Counted from the stretch's first letter, positions 44,087 to 53,380 are shown. The stretch is 64,000 bases of DNA from Halorubrum persicum (GCF_002727125.1 NZ_NHOA01000030.1:1-64000); one strand, 5' to 3'. The notes: generated from the sequence alone by a model not told the origin. A program made the numbers and translations.

Positions 44087-45096
44087 GGTCGCCTCCGCGC
44101 AACGAGCGCCGCGACGACGAGCGCGACGAGCGCGACGAGGGGACCGAAGCCGGGCGTTGAATCCCCGCCGCTACTGCCGTCGGCGCCCCGGTCGGCGCCG
44201 TCGCCTCCCGCGTCGCCGCCCTCTTCGCGCGTGAAGTCCTCAACGGTAAAATCGACCTCTTCGACCGTTTCGTTGGCGCTGATCGTCTCGCGCGGGTTCA
44301 GGTTGGCGACGCCCTGCGTCTCGTCGATGAGCACGTCGTCGCTCCACAGCGCGGCGTCGACGTAGTAGTTGTAGTTCGCGGGCACCTCGACGCTCGTCGT
44401 CACGGTGTCGGTCCGGCCGGGTCTGACCTCGCCGACCGTCTCGGTTGCCTCGTCCGCGATCACGTTCGACTCCGACTGCCGGAGCAGCACGCGGAGGTCC
44501 AGCGGCTCCGAGACGGCGTCGCCGCGGTTCGTCACCGAGACCGACACCGACAGCGTCGCGGTCTCGTTGTCGGCCTCGCTCACGCTGACCGCGACGGTCG
44601 GCCAGACGTCGCCTTCGGTAAAGCCGACGCGCGAGTCGGCGTAGTCGGGGGTGAGCGCCGCGACGCCGCCGACGCGGGTCGTCTGGGCCGCGCGCCGTTC
44701 ACCGTCGGCGAAGACGACCGTCTCGATCCGGTAGCCGCCTTCGCGCTCCACGTCGACGGAGCCGTTCACGGTCCGCTCGCCGCCGCCGTCGACCTCGCCG
44801 ACCGCGACCGTCGTCTCGTCGACGAGCAGCCCCGAGTCGGCGCCGATCGCGCGGTGGCGGACCGTGACGTTCTCCACGGCCGACCCCCGGTGCCGGAGGT
44901 CGACGCCGAGCCGGAGCTCCGCGGTCTCGCCGCGCACCTCGCCCGGCGAGACGACCGTGCCAACGATTCTAACGTCGCCGGGGCGCTCGTCGGCCTTGCG
45001 AGGGTCGACGATCGCGTCCGGCGCGGCGACGGCGCCGACCGCGCTGACGAGCAGGAGCGCGGCGGCGGCCGCCAGGAGGGCAGTTCGCGTGTCCAT
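44083..45096 (-). CDS. PGF-CTERM-anchored surface protein
   Basis: The product has 337 residues from ATG 45096; an in-frame GTG at 45105 is possible. An N-terminal signal (TALLAAAAALLLVSAVGAVAA) is followed by beta-rich, CARDB-like modules (ATLSVSVSVTNRGDAVSEPL). The C-terminus has a Gly/Asp/Ser spacer, Pro-Gly-Phe, a hydrophobic helix and RRRP: the tripartite PGF-CTERM signal processed by archaeosortase ArtA and replaced by a lipid anchor. It sits outside the cell on the S-layer side. Confidence 0.85.
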   Translation of the reverse strand: MDTRTALLAAAAALLLVSAVGAVAAPDAIVDPRKADERPGDVRIVGTVVSPGEVRGETAELRLGVDLRHRGSAVENVTVRHRAIGADSGLLVDETTVAVGEVDGGGERTVNGSVDVEREGGYRIETVVFADGERRAAQTTRVGGVAALTPDYADSRVGFTEGDVWPTVAVSVSEADNETATLSVSVSVTNRGDAVSEPLDLRVLLRQSESNVIADEATETVGEVRPGRTDTVTTSVEVPANYNYYVDAALWSDDVLIDETQGVANLNPRETISANETVEEVDFTVEDFTREEGGDAGGDGADRGADGSSGGDSTPGFGPLVALVALVVAALVARRRP

Positions 45097-45207
45097 ACCC
45101 GTCACGTCTAAACGACAACATAAGTGCTTTGTCAGGGACCGGCGTCCGGGGCGGCGTCGCTCGGCGTCGTATCGCCCGGCGCCGTGTCGCTCGGCGCCGC
45201 GTCCCCG

Positions 45208-45738
45208 TCAGAGCACGCGGTAGCGCCCGCCCGACTCGGAGAGCTCCCCGCGGCGCGCGAGCCGGGTCAGAATTTCTCTGGCCGTCTCGGCGGGGACGCC
45301 GTGCTCGCTTGCGTGGGCCGCAACATTCTCTTCGGTGGGATCGTCGACGGCCCTCACCGCGTCGCGGACGATCTCGGTCCGACTTCGCGCACTCGACCCG
45401 CCGCCCTCGGCGCGGGCGCCCGCCTCGTCGACGGCGTCGGCGTCGATCCCCGACGCCTCCAGGTACTCGCGGTCGTCGATCCCCGCCTCGTCGACGGCGC
45501 GTTCGAGCTCCGAGACGTGGTCGAGTTCGGCGAACGCTGCGCTCTCGTCCCGCTTCTTCGCGAGCAGGGCGGCCCGAGCCTCGCGGGCCGCCTCCCGGTC
45601 TTCCGACTCGAAGAACCGCTTGAGCTTCGCCGTCCGGTGCGTCTTCGCGCAGCGGGGACACTGCGCGCTGTCGCTCGTTCGCGGGTCCGAGAGGAGCCAC
45701 ATCGCCGCGCACTCGTTGCAGCCGACGACCGCGTACAT
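45208..45738 (-). CDS. Zinc-ribbon / helix-turn-helix protein (DUF5817-like)
   Basis: The product has 176 residues from ATG 45738. It begins MYAVVGCNECAAMWLLSDP and has CPRC shortly after, giving a CxxC...CxxC zinc ribbon at residues 7-33. A long charged helical middle follows, and the end is a winged-helix-like segment (ETAREILTRLARRGELSESG). The layout matches a conserved haloarchaeal family (DUF5817). Likely nucleic-acid binding. Divergent from trxA. Confidence 0.8.
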   Translation of the reverse strand: MYAVVGCNECAAMWLLSDPRTSDSAQCPRCAKTHRTAKLKRFFESEDREAAREARAALLAKKRDESAAFAELDHVSELERAVDEAGIDDREYLEASGIDADAVDEAGARAEGGGSSARSRTEIVRDAVRAVDDPTEENVAAHASEHGVPAETAREILTRLARRGELSESGGRYRVL

Positions 45739-45875
45739 GCCGCGCGGTTCGTCGCCCCCGGATTTGAACCCTCGGACCGGCGCCGCCGGATCGATCTGTG
45801 TGCGGCTCGCTCGACATGCGGTATTGTGTTCTCTATTCAAAACCATTATCCGCGTGGGGCGCGTAGCAAAGCGTG

Positions 45876-46217
45876 ATGAGTTCAACCGATGCTGTCCCCA
45901 CGGAACCGATTCAGCTGTCAAACGCCGACGAGTTCGACGACTACGTCACCGATCACGACGTGGTCCTCGTCGACTTCTACGCGGACTGGTGCGGACCGTG
46001 TCAGATGATGGAGCCCGCGGTCGAGGCGATCGCGAACGACACCGGCGCGGCCGTGCTGAAGGTCGACGTCGACGAACACCAGGGGTTAGCCGCCGAGTAC
46101 GGCGTGCAGGGCATCCCGACGCTGCTCGTGTTCGCCGGCGACGAGCTCGCGGAGCAGATGGTCGGCGCACAGACGGAGGCGGCGCTCACCGACGCGATCA
46201 CGGAGCACACCGCCTGA
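45876..46217 (+). CDS. trxA: Thioredoxin
   Basis: The product has 113 residues from ATG 45876 (a GTG one codon earlier is in frame). It has the canonical VDFYADWCGPCQMMEP active site and the cis-proline in VQGIPTLLVFAGDE. It reduces protein disulfides. The stop at 46217 is followed at once by the start of a class V aminotransferase, so the two are translated from one message. Confidence 0.96.
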   Translation: MSSTDAVPTEPIQLSNADEFDDYVTDHDVVLVDFYADWCGPCQMMEPAVEAIANDTGAAVLKVDVDEHQGLAAEYGVQGIPTLLVFAGDELAEQMVGAQTEAALTDAITEHTA

Positions 46218-47357
46218 ATGAACGACCCCGAGTCCGACGGCAGAATGACGCCGCGCGAGCTGCGCGCGGACGTGCCGGCGCTCCACGAGGCCGCGTACTT
46301 CAACTTCGGGGCGCACGGGCCGAGCCCGGAGTACGTCGTCGAGGCGGCGTCCGACTTCATCGCCGACCACGAGTTCGGCTCGGGGACGACCGACCCGTAC
46401 GAGCGCGCCTTCGAGACGTACGAGATCGTACGCGAGCGCGTCGCCGACTTCGTCGGCGCCGAACCCGACGAGATCGCTCTGACCGAGAGCACCACCGACG
46501 GGATCACCCGGATCGCGGGCGCGATCGACTGGGAGCCCGGCGACGTGGTCGTCCGGACCGATCTCGAACACCCCGCCGGCGTCCTCCCGTGGAAGCGGCT
46601 CGAGCGCGAGGGCGTCGAGGTGCGGGTCGTCGAGACCGAGGACGGTCGGATCGACCTCGAGGCGTACGCGGAGGCGGTCGCGGACGCGCGGCTCGTCTGC
46701 TTCAGCGCGATCACGTGGACGCACGGGACGCGGCTCCCGGTGGCGGACCTCGTCGAAATCGCCGACGAGGCGGGCGCGTTCACGCTCGTCGACGCGGTTC
46801 AGTCGCCCGGACAGGTCGCGATGGACGTGTCGGCGTGGGGCGCCGACGCGGTGGCGGCGGCGGGCCACAAGTGGCTGCTCGGGCCGTGGGGCTCCGGGTT
46901 CCTCTACGTCGACCGCGAGGCCGCGGCGGAGCTGGCGCCGCGCGCGGTCGGCTACCGGAGCGTCGAGGATTCCGGCGCCGACACGATCACGTTCAAGCCG
47001 GGCGCGAGGCGCTTCGAGATCGGGACGACGACGCCGGCCGCCCACGTCGGCCTGGTCGAAGCGCTCGACGCGGTCGACGCGGTCGGGCTCCCGGCGATCC
47101 GCGACCGGATCGCGTCGCTCACAGATCGGTTCAAGGACGGCGTCCCCGACGACCGCCTGTTGAGCCCCCGCGAGTACGAGACCGGGCTCGTCACGGTCGA
47201 CGTCGACGACCCCGAGGCGACGGTGGACCGGCTCGCCGACGAGGGGATCGTCGTCCGCTCGCTTCCCCACCCCGACGGCGTCCGGGTGTCGATCCACGCC
47301 GTCTCCGCCGAGGCCGAGATCGACCGGTTGACCGACGCCCTCGCCGCCGAGTGGTGA
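46218..47357 (+). CDS. Class V aminotransferase (cysteine-desulfurase-like)
   Basis: The product has 379 residues. The fold-type I PLP site is the Lys in AAGHKWLLGPWGSGF, with the Asp of LVDAVQSPGQVAMDV holding the cofactor ring. TESTTDGITRIA binds the phosphate. It resembles SufS/CsdA and kynureninase-like enzymes but I see no clear catalytic-Cys loop, so desulfurase activity is uncertain. The start is directly after the trxA stop, which suggests a thiol-linked reaction. Confidence 0.85.
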   Translation: MNDPESDGRMTPRELRADVPALHEAAYFNFGAHGPSPEYVVEAASDFIADHEFGSGTTDPYERAFETYEIVRERVADFVGAEPDEIALTESTTDGITRIAGAIDWEPGDVVVRTDLEHPAGVLPWKRLEREGVEVRVVETEDGRIDLEAYAEAVADARLVCFSAITWTHGTRLPVADLVEIADEAGAFTLVDAVQSPGQVAMDVSAWGADAVAAAGHKWLLGPWGSGFLYVDREAAAELAPRAVGYRSVEDSGADTITFKPGARRFEIGTTTPAAHVGLVEALDAVDAVGLPAIRDRIASLTDRFKDGVPDDRLLSPREYETGLVTVDVDDPEATVDRLADEGIVVRSLPHPDGVRVSIHAVSAEAEIDRLTDALAAEW

Positions 47358-47402
47358 GCGCTCGACCGGACGCGTTTTAGTGGTTCGCGCACAAGACCGC
47401 GC

Positions 47403-47975
47403 ATGGGATTTCACACGTTCGACGCCGACAAGGCCGACCGACTGGAGCGTCCCGCGGTCCGGTATCGCTGGGTGTCCGCCGAGGAGATTATCGGCGCGCT
47501 GGGGGCCGACCGCGCCGACCGCGCGGCGGCGACCGTCGCCGACCTCGGAAGCGGCACCGGCTTCTACACCGACGCGGTCGCGCCACACGTCGAGACCGTC
47601 TACGGCGTCGACGTCCAGGCCGAGATGCACGCGTTCTACCGCGAGAAGGGGGTCCCCGAGAACGTCGACCTCGTCGAGAGCGACGTGGCGACGCTCCCGT
47701 TCGACGACGGCGAGCTGGACGCCGTGTTCTCCACGATGACGTACCACGAGTTCGCCAGCGACGACGCTATCGCGGAGCTGGCCCGCGTGCTCAGGTCCGG
47801 CGGACGGATCGCCCTCTTCGACTGGTCGGCCGCGGGCGACGGCGAGCACGGTCCGCCGGTCGACGAGCGGTTCGCCGCGAGCGACGCGGTCGAGGCGCTG
47901 GAGGCGGCGGGGTTCGAGGTCCGCTCCGCGTCCGAACGCACTGAGACGTTCGCCGTCGTCGCCGTCGCGCCGTAG
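47403..47975 (+). CDS. SAM-dependent methyltransferase
   Basis: The 190-residue product has the class I motif I VADLGSGTGFYTDAV, acidic GVDV at the end of strand 2 and the UbiE-type DAVFSTMTYHEFASDD, followed by LRSGGRIALFDW. Substrate unknown; small molecule or protein. It lies 45 bases after the aminotransferase and may share its message. Confidence 0.88.
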   Translation: MGFHTFDADKADRLERPAVRYRWVSAEEIIGALGADRADRAAATVADLGSGTGFYTDAVAPHVETVYGVDVQAEMHAFYREKGVPENVDLVESDVATLPFDDGELDAVFSTMTYHEFASDDAIAELARVLRSGGRIALFDWSAAGDGEHGPPVDERFAASDAVEALEAAGFEVRSASERTETFAVVAVAP

Positions 47976-48080
47976 GCGCTCTCGACCGCGTCGACCGTCC
48001 TCACGGAGTCAGCGACCGCCGTCACGGCGTCGCCGACTCGTCGCGACGTACCGATCTACCGATGTACCGCCCTCGTCGCC

Positions 48081-48962
48081 TTATTCTTCGAGCACCGTCG
48101 ACCCCCGCCCGATCCGCGTCTGGTAGGCGCGGGCGTCGATGCCGGCGTCGGCGAAGGCGTCGAGCATCGCCGCGGCGACTCCCCGTCGGCGCCCGCCGCG
48201 GCAGACGGCGAGGATCGCGGGGCCGGCGCCGCTGACGGTGACCCCGGTCGCGCCGGCGTCGAAGGCGGCCGCGCGCACGTCGTCGTACCCGGTGATCAGG
48301 CGGGCGCGCTCCGGGGTGACGACGGGGTCGCTCATCCCGGCGCCCACGAGGTCGGGGTCGGAGCGACACATCCCGACCGCGAGGGTGGCGGCGTTGCCGA
48401 CCGTCTCGACTAACGCGTCCATCGAGGCCGTCTCGGGGACGACCCGGCGCGCGTCGCGGGTCGAGACGGCGACGTCGGGGAGACAGACCACGAGCGGGAT
48501 CGAGGCGTCGACGGCGTGGGTCCCCTCGCTCGTCGTCACCGTGAAGCCGCCGAGGATCGAGGGGGCGACGTTGTCCGAGTGTGCGACGCCGGAGACGACC
48601 GCCTCGCCCTCGGCCGCGATCGGAACCAGCTCCGACCGAGAGTACCCCCGGTCGTACAGCCGGTTGAGCGCGACGGCGGCGGCGGCGGCGCTGGCCGCCG
48701 AGGAGCCGAGCCCGGAGGCCGGGCGGACGCCCTTGTCGATGTGGATCCGCGCGGGCGCGTCGAGCGCCTCGACGACGGCGCCGACCGTGTTCTTCTCGGG
48801 GTCCTCGGGGATGTACTGCGCCCCGGCCCCGGTGACCTCGATCGTCGTCTCTGCCGCCTTCTCGACGGTGACGACGTCCGCCGGCCGCGTGAGGGCCGCG
48901 CCGAACACGTCGAACCCGCTGCCGAGGTTCGCGCTCGTGGCGGGTGCCCGTACCGTAACCAT
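48081..48962 (-). CDS. thrB: Homoserine kinase
   Basis: The product has 293 residues from ATG 48962. It is a GHMP kinase: the N-terminal MVTVRAPATSANLGSGFDVFG, the ATP loop GVRPASGLGSSAASAAAAAV and the C-terminal GVTVSGAGPAILAV. It phosphorylates homoserine on the way to threonine. Full length. No other threonine genes are adjacent. Confidence 0.95.
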   Translation of the reverse strand: MVTVRAPATSANLGSGFDVFGAALTRPADVVTVEKAAETTIEVTGAGAQYIPEDPEKNTVGAVVEALDAPARIHIDKGVRPASGLGSSAASAAAAAVALNRLYDRGYSRSELVPIAAEGEAVVSGVAHSDNVAPSILGGFTVTTSEGTHAVDASIPLVVCLPDVAVSTRDARRVVPETASMDALVETVGNAATLAVGMCRSDPDLVGAGMSDPVVTPERARLITGYDDVRAAAFDAGATGVTVSGAGPAILAVCRGGRRRGVAAAMLDAFADAGIDARAYQTRIGRGSTVLEE

Positions 48963-49110
48963 GGCGGTGAGTGTCGCTCGGGGTGCAAAAAGAGGCGGGA
49001 TCGAGCAACGGCACGGCGAGGCGCCCCGGCGGTGTGTGAGACGAGAGGCCAGCGCTGTCGGAGCAGCGGAACGCGCGCGGGGTCGGGGGCGGCGGAAGCG
49101 AGAGACGAAG

Positions 49111-49175
49111 GCGACAGAAATGCGAGTGAGGGGCGACAGAAACGGGATGAGAGAGCGACAGAAACGGGAGTGAGG
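49111..49175. repeat. Three direct repeats, period 22 bp
   Basis: GCGACAGAAA begins at 49111, 49133 and 49155, each followed by a variant of CGGGAGTGAGGG. The array lies in the gap upstream of thrB and is purine-rich on the plus strand. Confidence 0.8.
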
Positions 49176-49210
49176 GGGCGGGAGAAAACGGAGGCGCAGT
49201 CGGAACCGCG

Positions 49211-49462
49211 TCAGTTCCCGGCCATCGTCCACAGCAGCGCGCCGATCAGGATCAGCGGAATGCCCCCGAGGATGTACACCTGCGGCATCGTCGTGTACGG
49301 GGCGACCAGGAAGATCGTCCCGAAGCCGGCGAAGACGGACGCGATCACCTTCTGGGACTTCAGGGGCGCGGTCGCCAGCAGCGAGACGATGAACCCGAGC
49401 AGTATGACGTGCCCGAGGTGGTAATCGAGCAGGAACGTGTCGATGAACAGCGGCGAGAGCAT
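49211..49462 (-). CDS. Small three-helix membrane protein
   Basis: The 83-residue product has hydrophobic helices at about residues 13-31, 38-54 and 61-79, with few charges. It ends ILIGALLWTMAGN. Not recognised beyond being a conserved-looking haloarchaeal membrane protein; codon use is host-like. Confidence 0.65.
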   Translation of the reverse strand: MLSPLFIDTFLLDYHLGHVILLGFIVSLLATAPLKSQKVIASVFAGFGTIFLVAPYTTMPQVYILGGIPLILIGALLWTMAGN

Positions 49463-49644
49463 TCTTGTCTGAACGTGCGAGGGATTCGCGCATTAAAGTT
49501 CCGTTTCGCGCGGGACGGACGGGGAGTCGCCGCCGGGATCGACGACCCCGAGGCCGATCGGGACTCCCGACTCGCCGCGCGTCCTCCCGGTCCCGCCGCT
49601 CCGGTCACCGTCTCTTATAAGTCGTGCCGGCGAGACGACCGACC

Positions 49645-50934
49645 GTGCGACTCGTTCAGGTCATGATCCCGGCGGGGAAGCGCGCCGCCGTGATCCGCGC
49701 GCTCGACGACGAGGGCGTCGACTACGTCGTCACCGACGAGACGAGCGGCCGCGAGTACACCGCGGTCGCGACGTTCCCGCTCCCGACCGCCGCCGTCGAG
49801 CCGGTGCTCGAACGGCTCCGGGAGGCGGGTATCGACGAGAGCACCTACACCGTTATCGTCGCGGCCGAGACGGTGATCTCCCGCCGGTTCGAGGCGCTCG
49901 AAGACAAGTACGAAGCGGAGGCCGAACGCGGCGGCGACCGGATCTCCCGGGAGGAGCTACAGGCGAAGGCCGACGACCTCGCCTCCGGGCTCCGGACGTA
50001 CGTCCTGATGACCGTCATCTCGGCCGTGATCGCGACCGCCGGGCTCCTGCTCGACTCGCCGGCGACGGTGGTCGGCTCGATGGTGATCGCCCCCCTGATC
50101 GGGCCGGCGATGTCGGCCGCGATCGGCACGGTCGTCGACGACGAGGACATGTTCCGGCGCGGCGTTCGGATGCAGGTTCTCGGCGTCGCGGTCGCGGTCG
50201 CGGCCGCGACCCTGTTCGCGCTCGCCCTGCAGTGGCTCGCGCTCGTCCCGCCCGGGCTCAACCCGCTCGAGCTCGCGGAGGTCGGCGAGCGGCTCGCGCC
50301 CAACGTTCTGGTGCTCGTCGTGGCGATCGGCGCCGGCGTCGCCGGGATCGTCTCGCTGATGACGGGCGTTTCCGCGACGCTCGTCGGCGTGATGATCGCG
50401 GTGGCGCTCATCCCGCCCGCGGCCGCCGTCGGGATCGGGATCGCCTTCCAGATCCCCCGGCTGGTGCTCGGTGCCGGCGTGATCGTCGCGGTGAACGTCC
50501 TCTCGATCAACCTCTCCGCGCTGGTCGTGCTCTGGTACGAGGGGTACCGCCCGCAGCGCTGGTTCCGCGAGGACGAGGCGCGCGCGGCGTTCCTGAAGCG
50601 AGCGGCCGTGCTCGCGGCCGCCATCGCGCTGCTCTCGGTGTTCCTCGGCGGCGTCACCTACGAGTCGTACGTCGCCTCGACCACCGAGGCCGACATCCGG
50701 AGCGCCGCCGGCGACGAGCTCGCCGCGCTCGACTCCGGTCTCGAACTGCTGGAACTGGAGGTCGAGCGCACCGGGACGGTCCCGCCGCTCACCACCGAGC
50801 GCGTGGTCGTCACCGTGGGAGCGCCGCCCGGCGGCGTCGAGGGCGTGGCCGACGCCCTCGACCGCCGGATCGAGGCGACCACCGGGACCGAGGTGCGCGT
50901 CGAGGTGCGCCTCGTGACCATCGACCGGGCTTGA
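49645..50934 (+). CDS. DUF389 (TIGR00341) membrane protein
   Basis: The product has 429 residues from GTG 49645, where the family typically begins (RLVQVMIPAGKR); a GTG at 49624 is the alternative. A soluble ACT-like N-terminal domain is followed by about six membrane helices with the signature TVVGSMVIAPLIGPAMSAAIG and VSATLVGVMIAVALIPPAAA. A soluble C-terminal tail follows. Function unknown. A 21-bp tandem duplication spans its stop codon. Confidence 0.9.
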   Translation: MRLVQVMIPAGKRAAVIRALDDEGVDYVVTDETSGREYTAVATFPLPTAAVEPVLERLREAGIDESTYTVIVAAETVISRRFEALEDKYEAEAERGGDRISREELQAKADDLASGLRTYVLMTVISAVIATAGLLLDSPATVVGSMVIAPLIGPAMSAAIGTVVDDEDMFRRGVRMQVLGVAVAVAAATLFALALQWLALVPPGLNPLELAEVGERLAPNVLVLVVAIGAGVAGIVSLMTGVSATLVGVMIAVALIPPAAAVGIGIAFQIPRLVLGAGVIVAVNVLSINLSALVVLWYEGYRPQRWFREDEARAAFLKRAAVLAAAIALLSVFLGGVTYESYVASTTEADIRSAAGDELAALDSGLELLELEVERTGTVPPLTTERVVVTVGAPPGGVEGVADALDRRIEATTGTEVRVEVRLVTIDRA

Positions 50935-50964
50935 CACGCGGCTGACCGGGCTTGACACGCGGCC
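50923..50964. repeat. 21-bp tandem duplication over the DUF389 stop codon
   Basis: GACCGGGCTTGACACGCGGC followed by T or C occurs twice head to tail; the first copy holds the TGA stop (50932-50934). Confidence 0.9.
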
Positions 50965-51120
50965 GACAGCGCCCGAGACGCGGCCGGCCCGAGGCGTCGC
51001 TTCGATGGTGCCGGTGTGACAACTGAAACGATCTAAGCGGCCTTTTTGAACACGTCTTCCAACTTTTCAGATATCCTTGCTGTACCCGGCGTTTTACACA
51101 CGCATGGCGAAAGAGGAACT

Positions 51121-51130
51121 ACTTTTTATC
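51121..51130 (+). promoter_or_regulatory. TATA box of the FNT-Usp gene
   Basis: ACTTTTTATC lies 21-30 bases before GTG 51151, which supports that start and a leaderless message. Confidence 0.5.
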
Positions 51131-51150
51131 CCGCCGACAGTGATCCGCCA

Positions 51151-53289
51151 GTGACTGACTCACAGCGACCCGACGACGATTCCATGCGCGAGGTCGTCGA
51201 GCGCTCCCGGAGCGGCGCCCCGGCGGTCGGCGAGGCCGTCCGAGACCGCTTCTCGTCCGACGAGGTGTTCCAGCGGATCATCGCGGCCGCGGACGAGGAG
51301 GTGACCTCGGGGAGCCGCGAACTCTTCTTCAGCGGGCTCGCCGCCGGGCTGGCGATCACGATCACGTTCATGCTGTACGCGTCGCTGACGGCGGCGACCG
51401 GCCGAAACCCCATTCTGAGCGTGCTTCTCTACCCCCTCGGGTTCATCTACATCATCATCGGCGGCTACCAGCTGTACACCGAGAACACCCTGCCGCCGGT
51501 GGCGCTGACGTTGGAGCGGCTCGCGAGCGTCCCGACGCTGCTGCGTCACTGGACGATCGTGCTCGCGGGCAACTTCGTCGGCGGCGGTATCGGCGCGCTC
51601 GTGCTGTCGTACGGCGGCGTCTTCACGGGCGACACCGTCGACGTGGCGCGGTACATCTCCGAGGGCGGGTTCAAAGTCGGCGCCGTCCCGCTGTTCTTCA
51701 AGGCCGCGATGGCGGGGCTGATCGTCGCCGGCGTCGTCTGGGTCGGCTTCGCCTCGACCGACTCCGTGAGCCGGATGCTCGTCGTCTACCTCGCCTTCCT
51801 CGCGATCCCGCTCGGCGACCTGTTCCACGTCGTCGTCTCCTTCACCGAGGTGCTCTACCTGTTCTTCGAGTACAGCATCCCGCTGTACGGCGCTGAGATC
51901 AGCCTCTACTCGGGGATCGTCGGGTTCGTGATTCCGGTGTTGCTCGGGAACACCATCGGCGGGGTGGTGTTGGTGACGCTGGTGAACTACTTCCAGACCA
52001 GCGAGGAGCGTCTGGAGGAAGCGCGCTTCGAGGGGATGACCCGCCGGCTCACAGTGCCCGAGTGGGTGCTCGGTCGCGCCGCGGGCCGCTCCTACGTCCC
52101 GATCTTGGACGCGACGGAGGCGACGCTGTTCGCCAACGAGGGATACCGGATCATGGTCCCCATCACGAACCCGCGAACCGACGGCCCCGTCGTCGAACTC
52201 GCGAGCCGGCTCGCCAGCGACCACGAGGACGGGCTTGTCCACATCGTCCACGTCGTGCAGGCGCCGGAGCGGATGTCGCTGGCGGCGGGCGCCGGTCGCA
52301 TCGCCGACGTCTCCGAGGAGGGGATGGCCGGACTCCGCGAGACCGCCGAGGAGTACGACGTCGACGTCTCCACCTCCACGGTCGTCTCGCACCGCTCCTT
52401 CGAGGAGGTGTTCAACATGGCCCGCCGGACTCGTCCCGACGCCGTGTTGATGGGGTGGGGCGAAGACCAGCTCTGGAGCGCGGCCCGCGCCGAGCGGCCG
52501 ATCGACGAGCTGACCAACCAGCTCCCCTGCGACTTCCTCATCCTGAGCGAGAGCGACCTCGACACGTCCCGGATCCTGGTCCCGACTTCCGGGGGGCCGG
52601 ACTCGGGGCTGGGCGCGGAGGTCGCGAGCGTGCTCTCCCGGACCGCGGGCGCAACGGTGAGCCTGCTCCACGTCGTCGACGGGCCCGAGAACCGCCCGGA
52701 GGGCGAAGAGTTCCTCACCGCGTGGGCCGCCGAAAACGGGCTCTCGGGCGCCGACCTGATCATCGACGACAGCGGCGACGTCGAGGACGCCATCGCCAGG
52801 GAGGCGGCGGACAACTCCCTCGTCATCATCGGCGCGACCGAGAAGGGGCTGCTCTCGCGGCTCGTCTCGAACTCGCTTCACCTCGACGTGGTCAACGACG
52901 TGGACTGCTCGCTGCTGCTCGCCGAGCGTCCCAGCCGGCGCACGATCCGCGAGCGCCTCTTCGGCTCCGGGCGACGGGTGTCCGGCCCGCCGGACGGCGG
53001 CGTGGAGCGCGACCCGGACGCGTCGAGCGGAGCGCAGATCGGCGACTCGGACCGGCGGAACGAGACAGACTCCGAGCTCGACGGCTCCGTTCCGGGAGAC
53101 GACGAGAGCGACGACGGTGACAGAGACGCCGATAGCGGCGACGAGGCGGACGACGACTCGCTGCCGGAGCCCGCGGTGATCACGGACCACGACGACCCCG
53201 ATGCTGACGCGGAAGCGGCGGACGACCGCGGGACGGACGGCGACGAAGACGACGAGGGCGACGACGCCGACGAGGGTCGCTCCGCCTGA
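51151..53289 (+). CDS. Formate/nitrite-type channel fused to universal stress domains
   Basis: The product has 712 residues from GTG 51151; an ATG 11 codons on is the alternative, and a longer frame to 51046 is not supported. Residues ~45-290 form six helices of the FNT (FocA/NirC) family: FFSGLAAGLAITITFMLYAS, AGNFVGGGIGALVL, FKAAMAGLIVAGVVWVGFAS and LGNTIGGVVLVTLVNYFQ. Two UspA-like domains follow (IMVPITNPRTDGPVVELASRL; ILVPTSGGPDSGLGAEVASV, ending in an ATEKG nucleotide loop). A ~110-residue acidic disordered tail ends it. It would be a channel for small anions with a built-in nucleotide sensor. Confidence 0.9.
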   Translation: MTDSQRPDDDSMREVVERSRSGAPAVGEAVRDRFSSDEVFQRIIAAADEEVTSGSRELFFSGLAAGLAITITFMLYASLTAATGRNPILSVLLYPLGFIYIIIGGYQLYTENTLPPVALTLERLASVPTLLRHWTIVLAGNFVGGGIGALVLSYGGVFTGDTVDVARYISEGGFKVGAVPLFFKAAMAGLIVAGVVWVGFASTDSVSRMLVVYLAFLAIPLGDLFHVVVSFTEVLYLFFEYSIPLYGAEISLYSGIVGFVIPVLLGNTIGGVVLVTLVNYFQTSEERLEEARFEGMTRRLTVPEWVLGRAAGRSYVPILDATEATLFANEGYRIMVPITNPRTDGPVVELASRLASDHEDGLVHIVHVVQAPERMSLAAGAGRIADVSEEGMAGLRETAEEYDVDVSTSTVVSHRSFEEVFNMARRTRPDAVLMGWGEDQLWSAARAERPIDELTNQLPCDFLILSESDLDTSRILVPTSGGPDSGLGAEVASVLSRTAGATVSLLHVVDGPENRPEGEEFLTAWAAENGLSGADLIIDDSGDVEDAIAREAADNSLVIIGATEKGLLSRLVSNSLHLDVVNDVDCSLLLAERPSRRTIRERLFGSGRRVSGPPDGGVERDPDASSGAQIGDSDRRNETDSELDGSVPGDDESDDGDRDADSGDEADDDSLPEPAVITDHDDPDADAEAADDRGTDGDEDDEGDDADEGRSA

Positions 53290-53380
53290 TCGCGGTCGTC
53301 GGATCGGCCGCGTCCGATAGCGCAAACGGCTCTTTGTCCTATCTGTGCCTTATTTGATGCTACCCGCCGACGCTCCGGGT

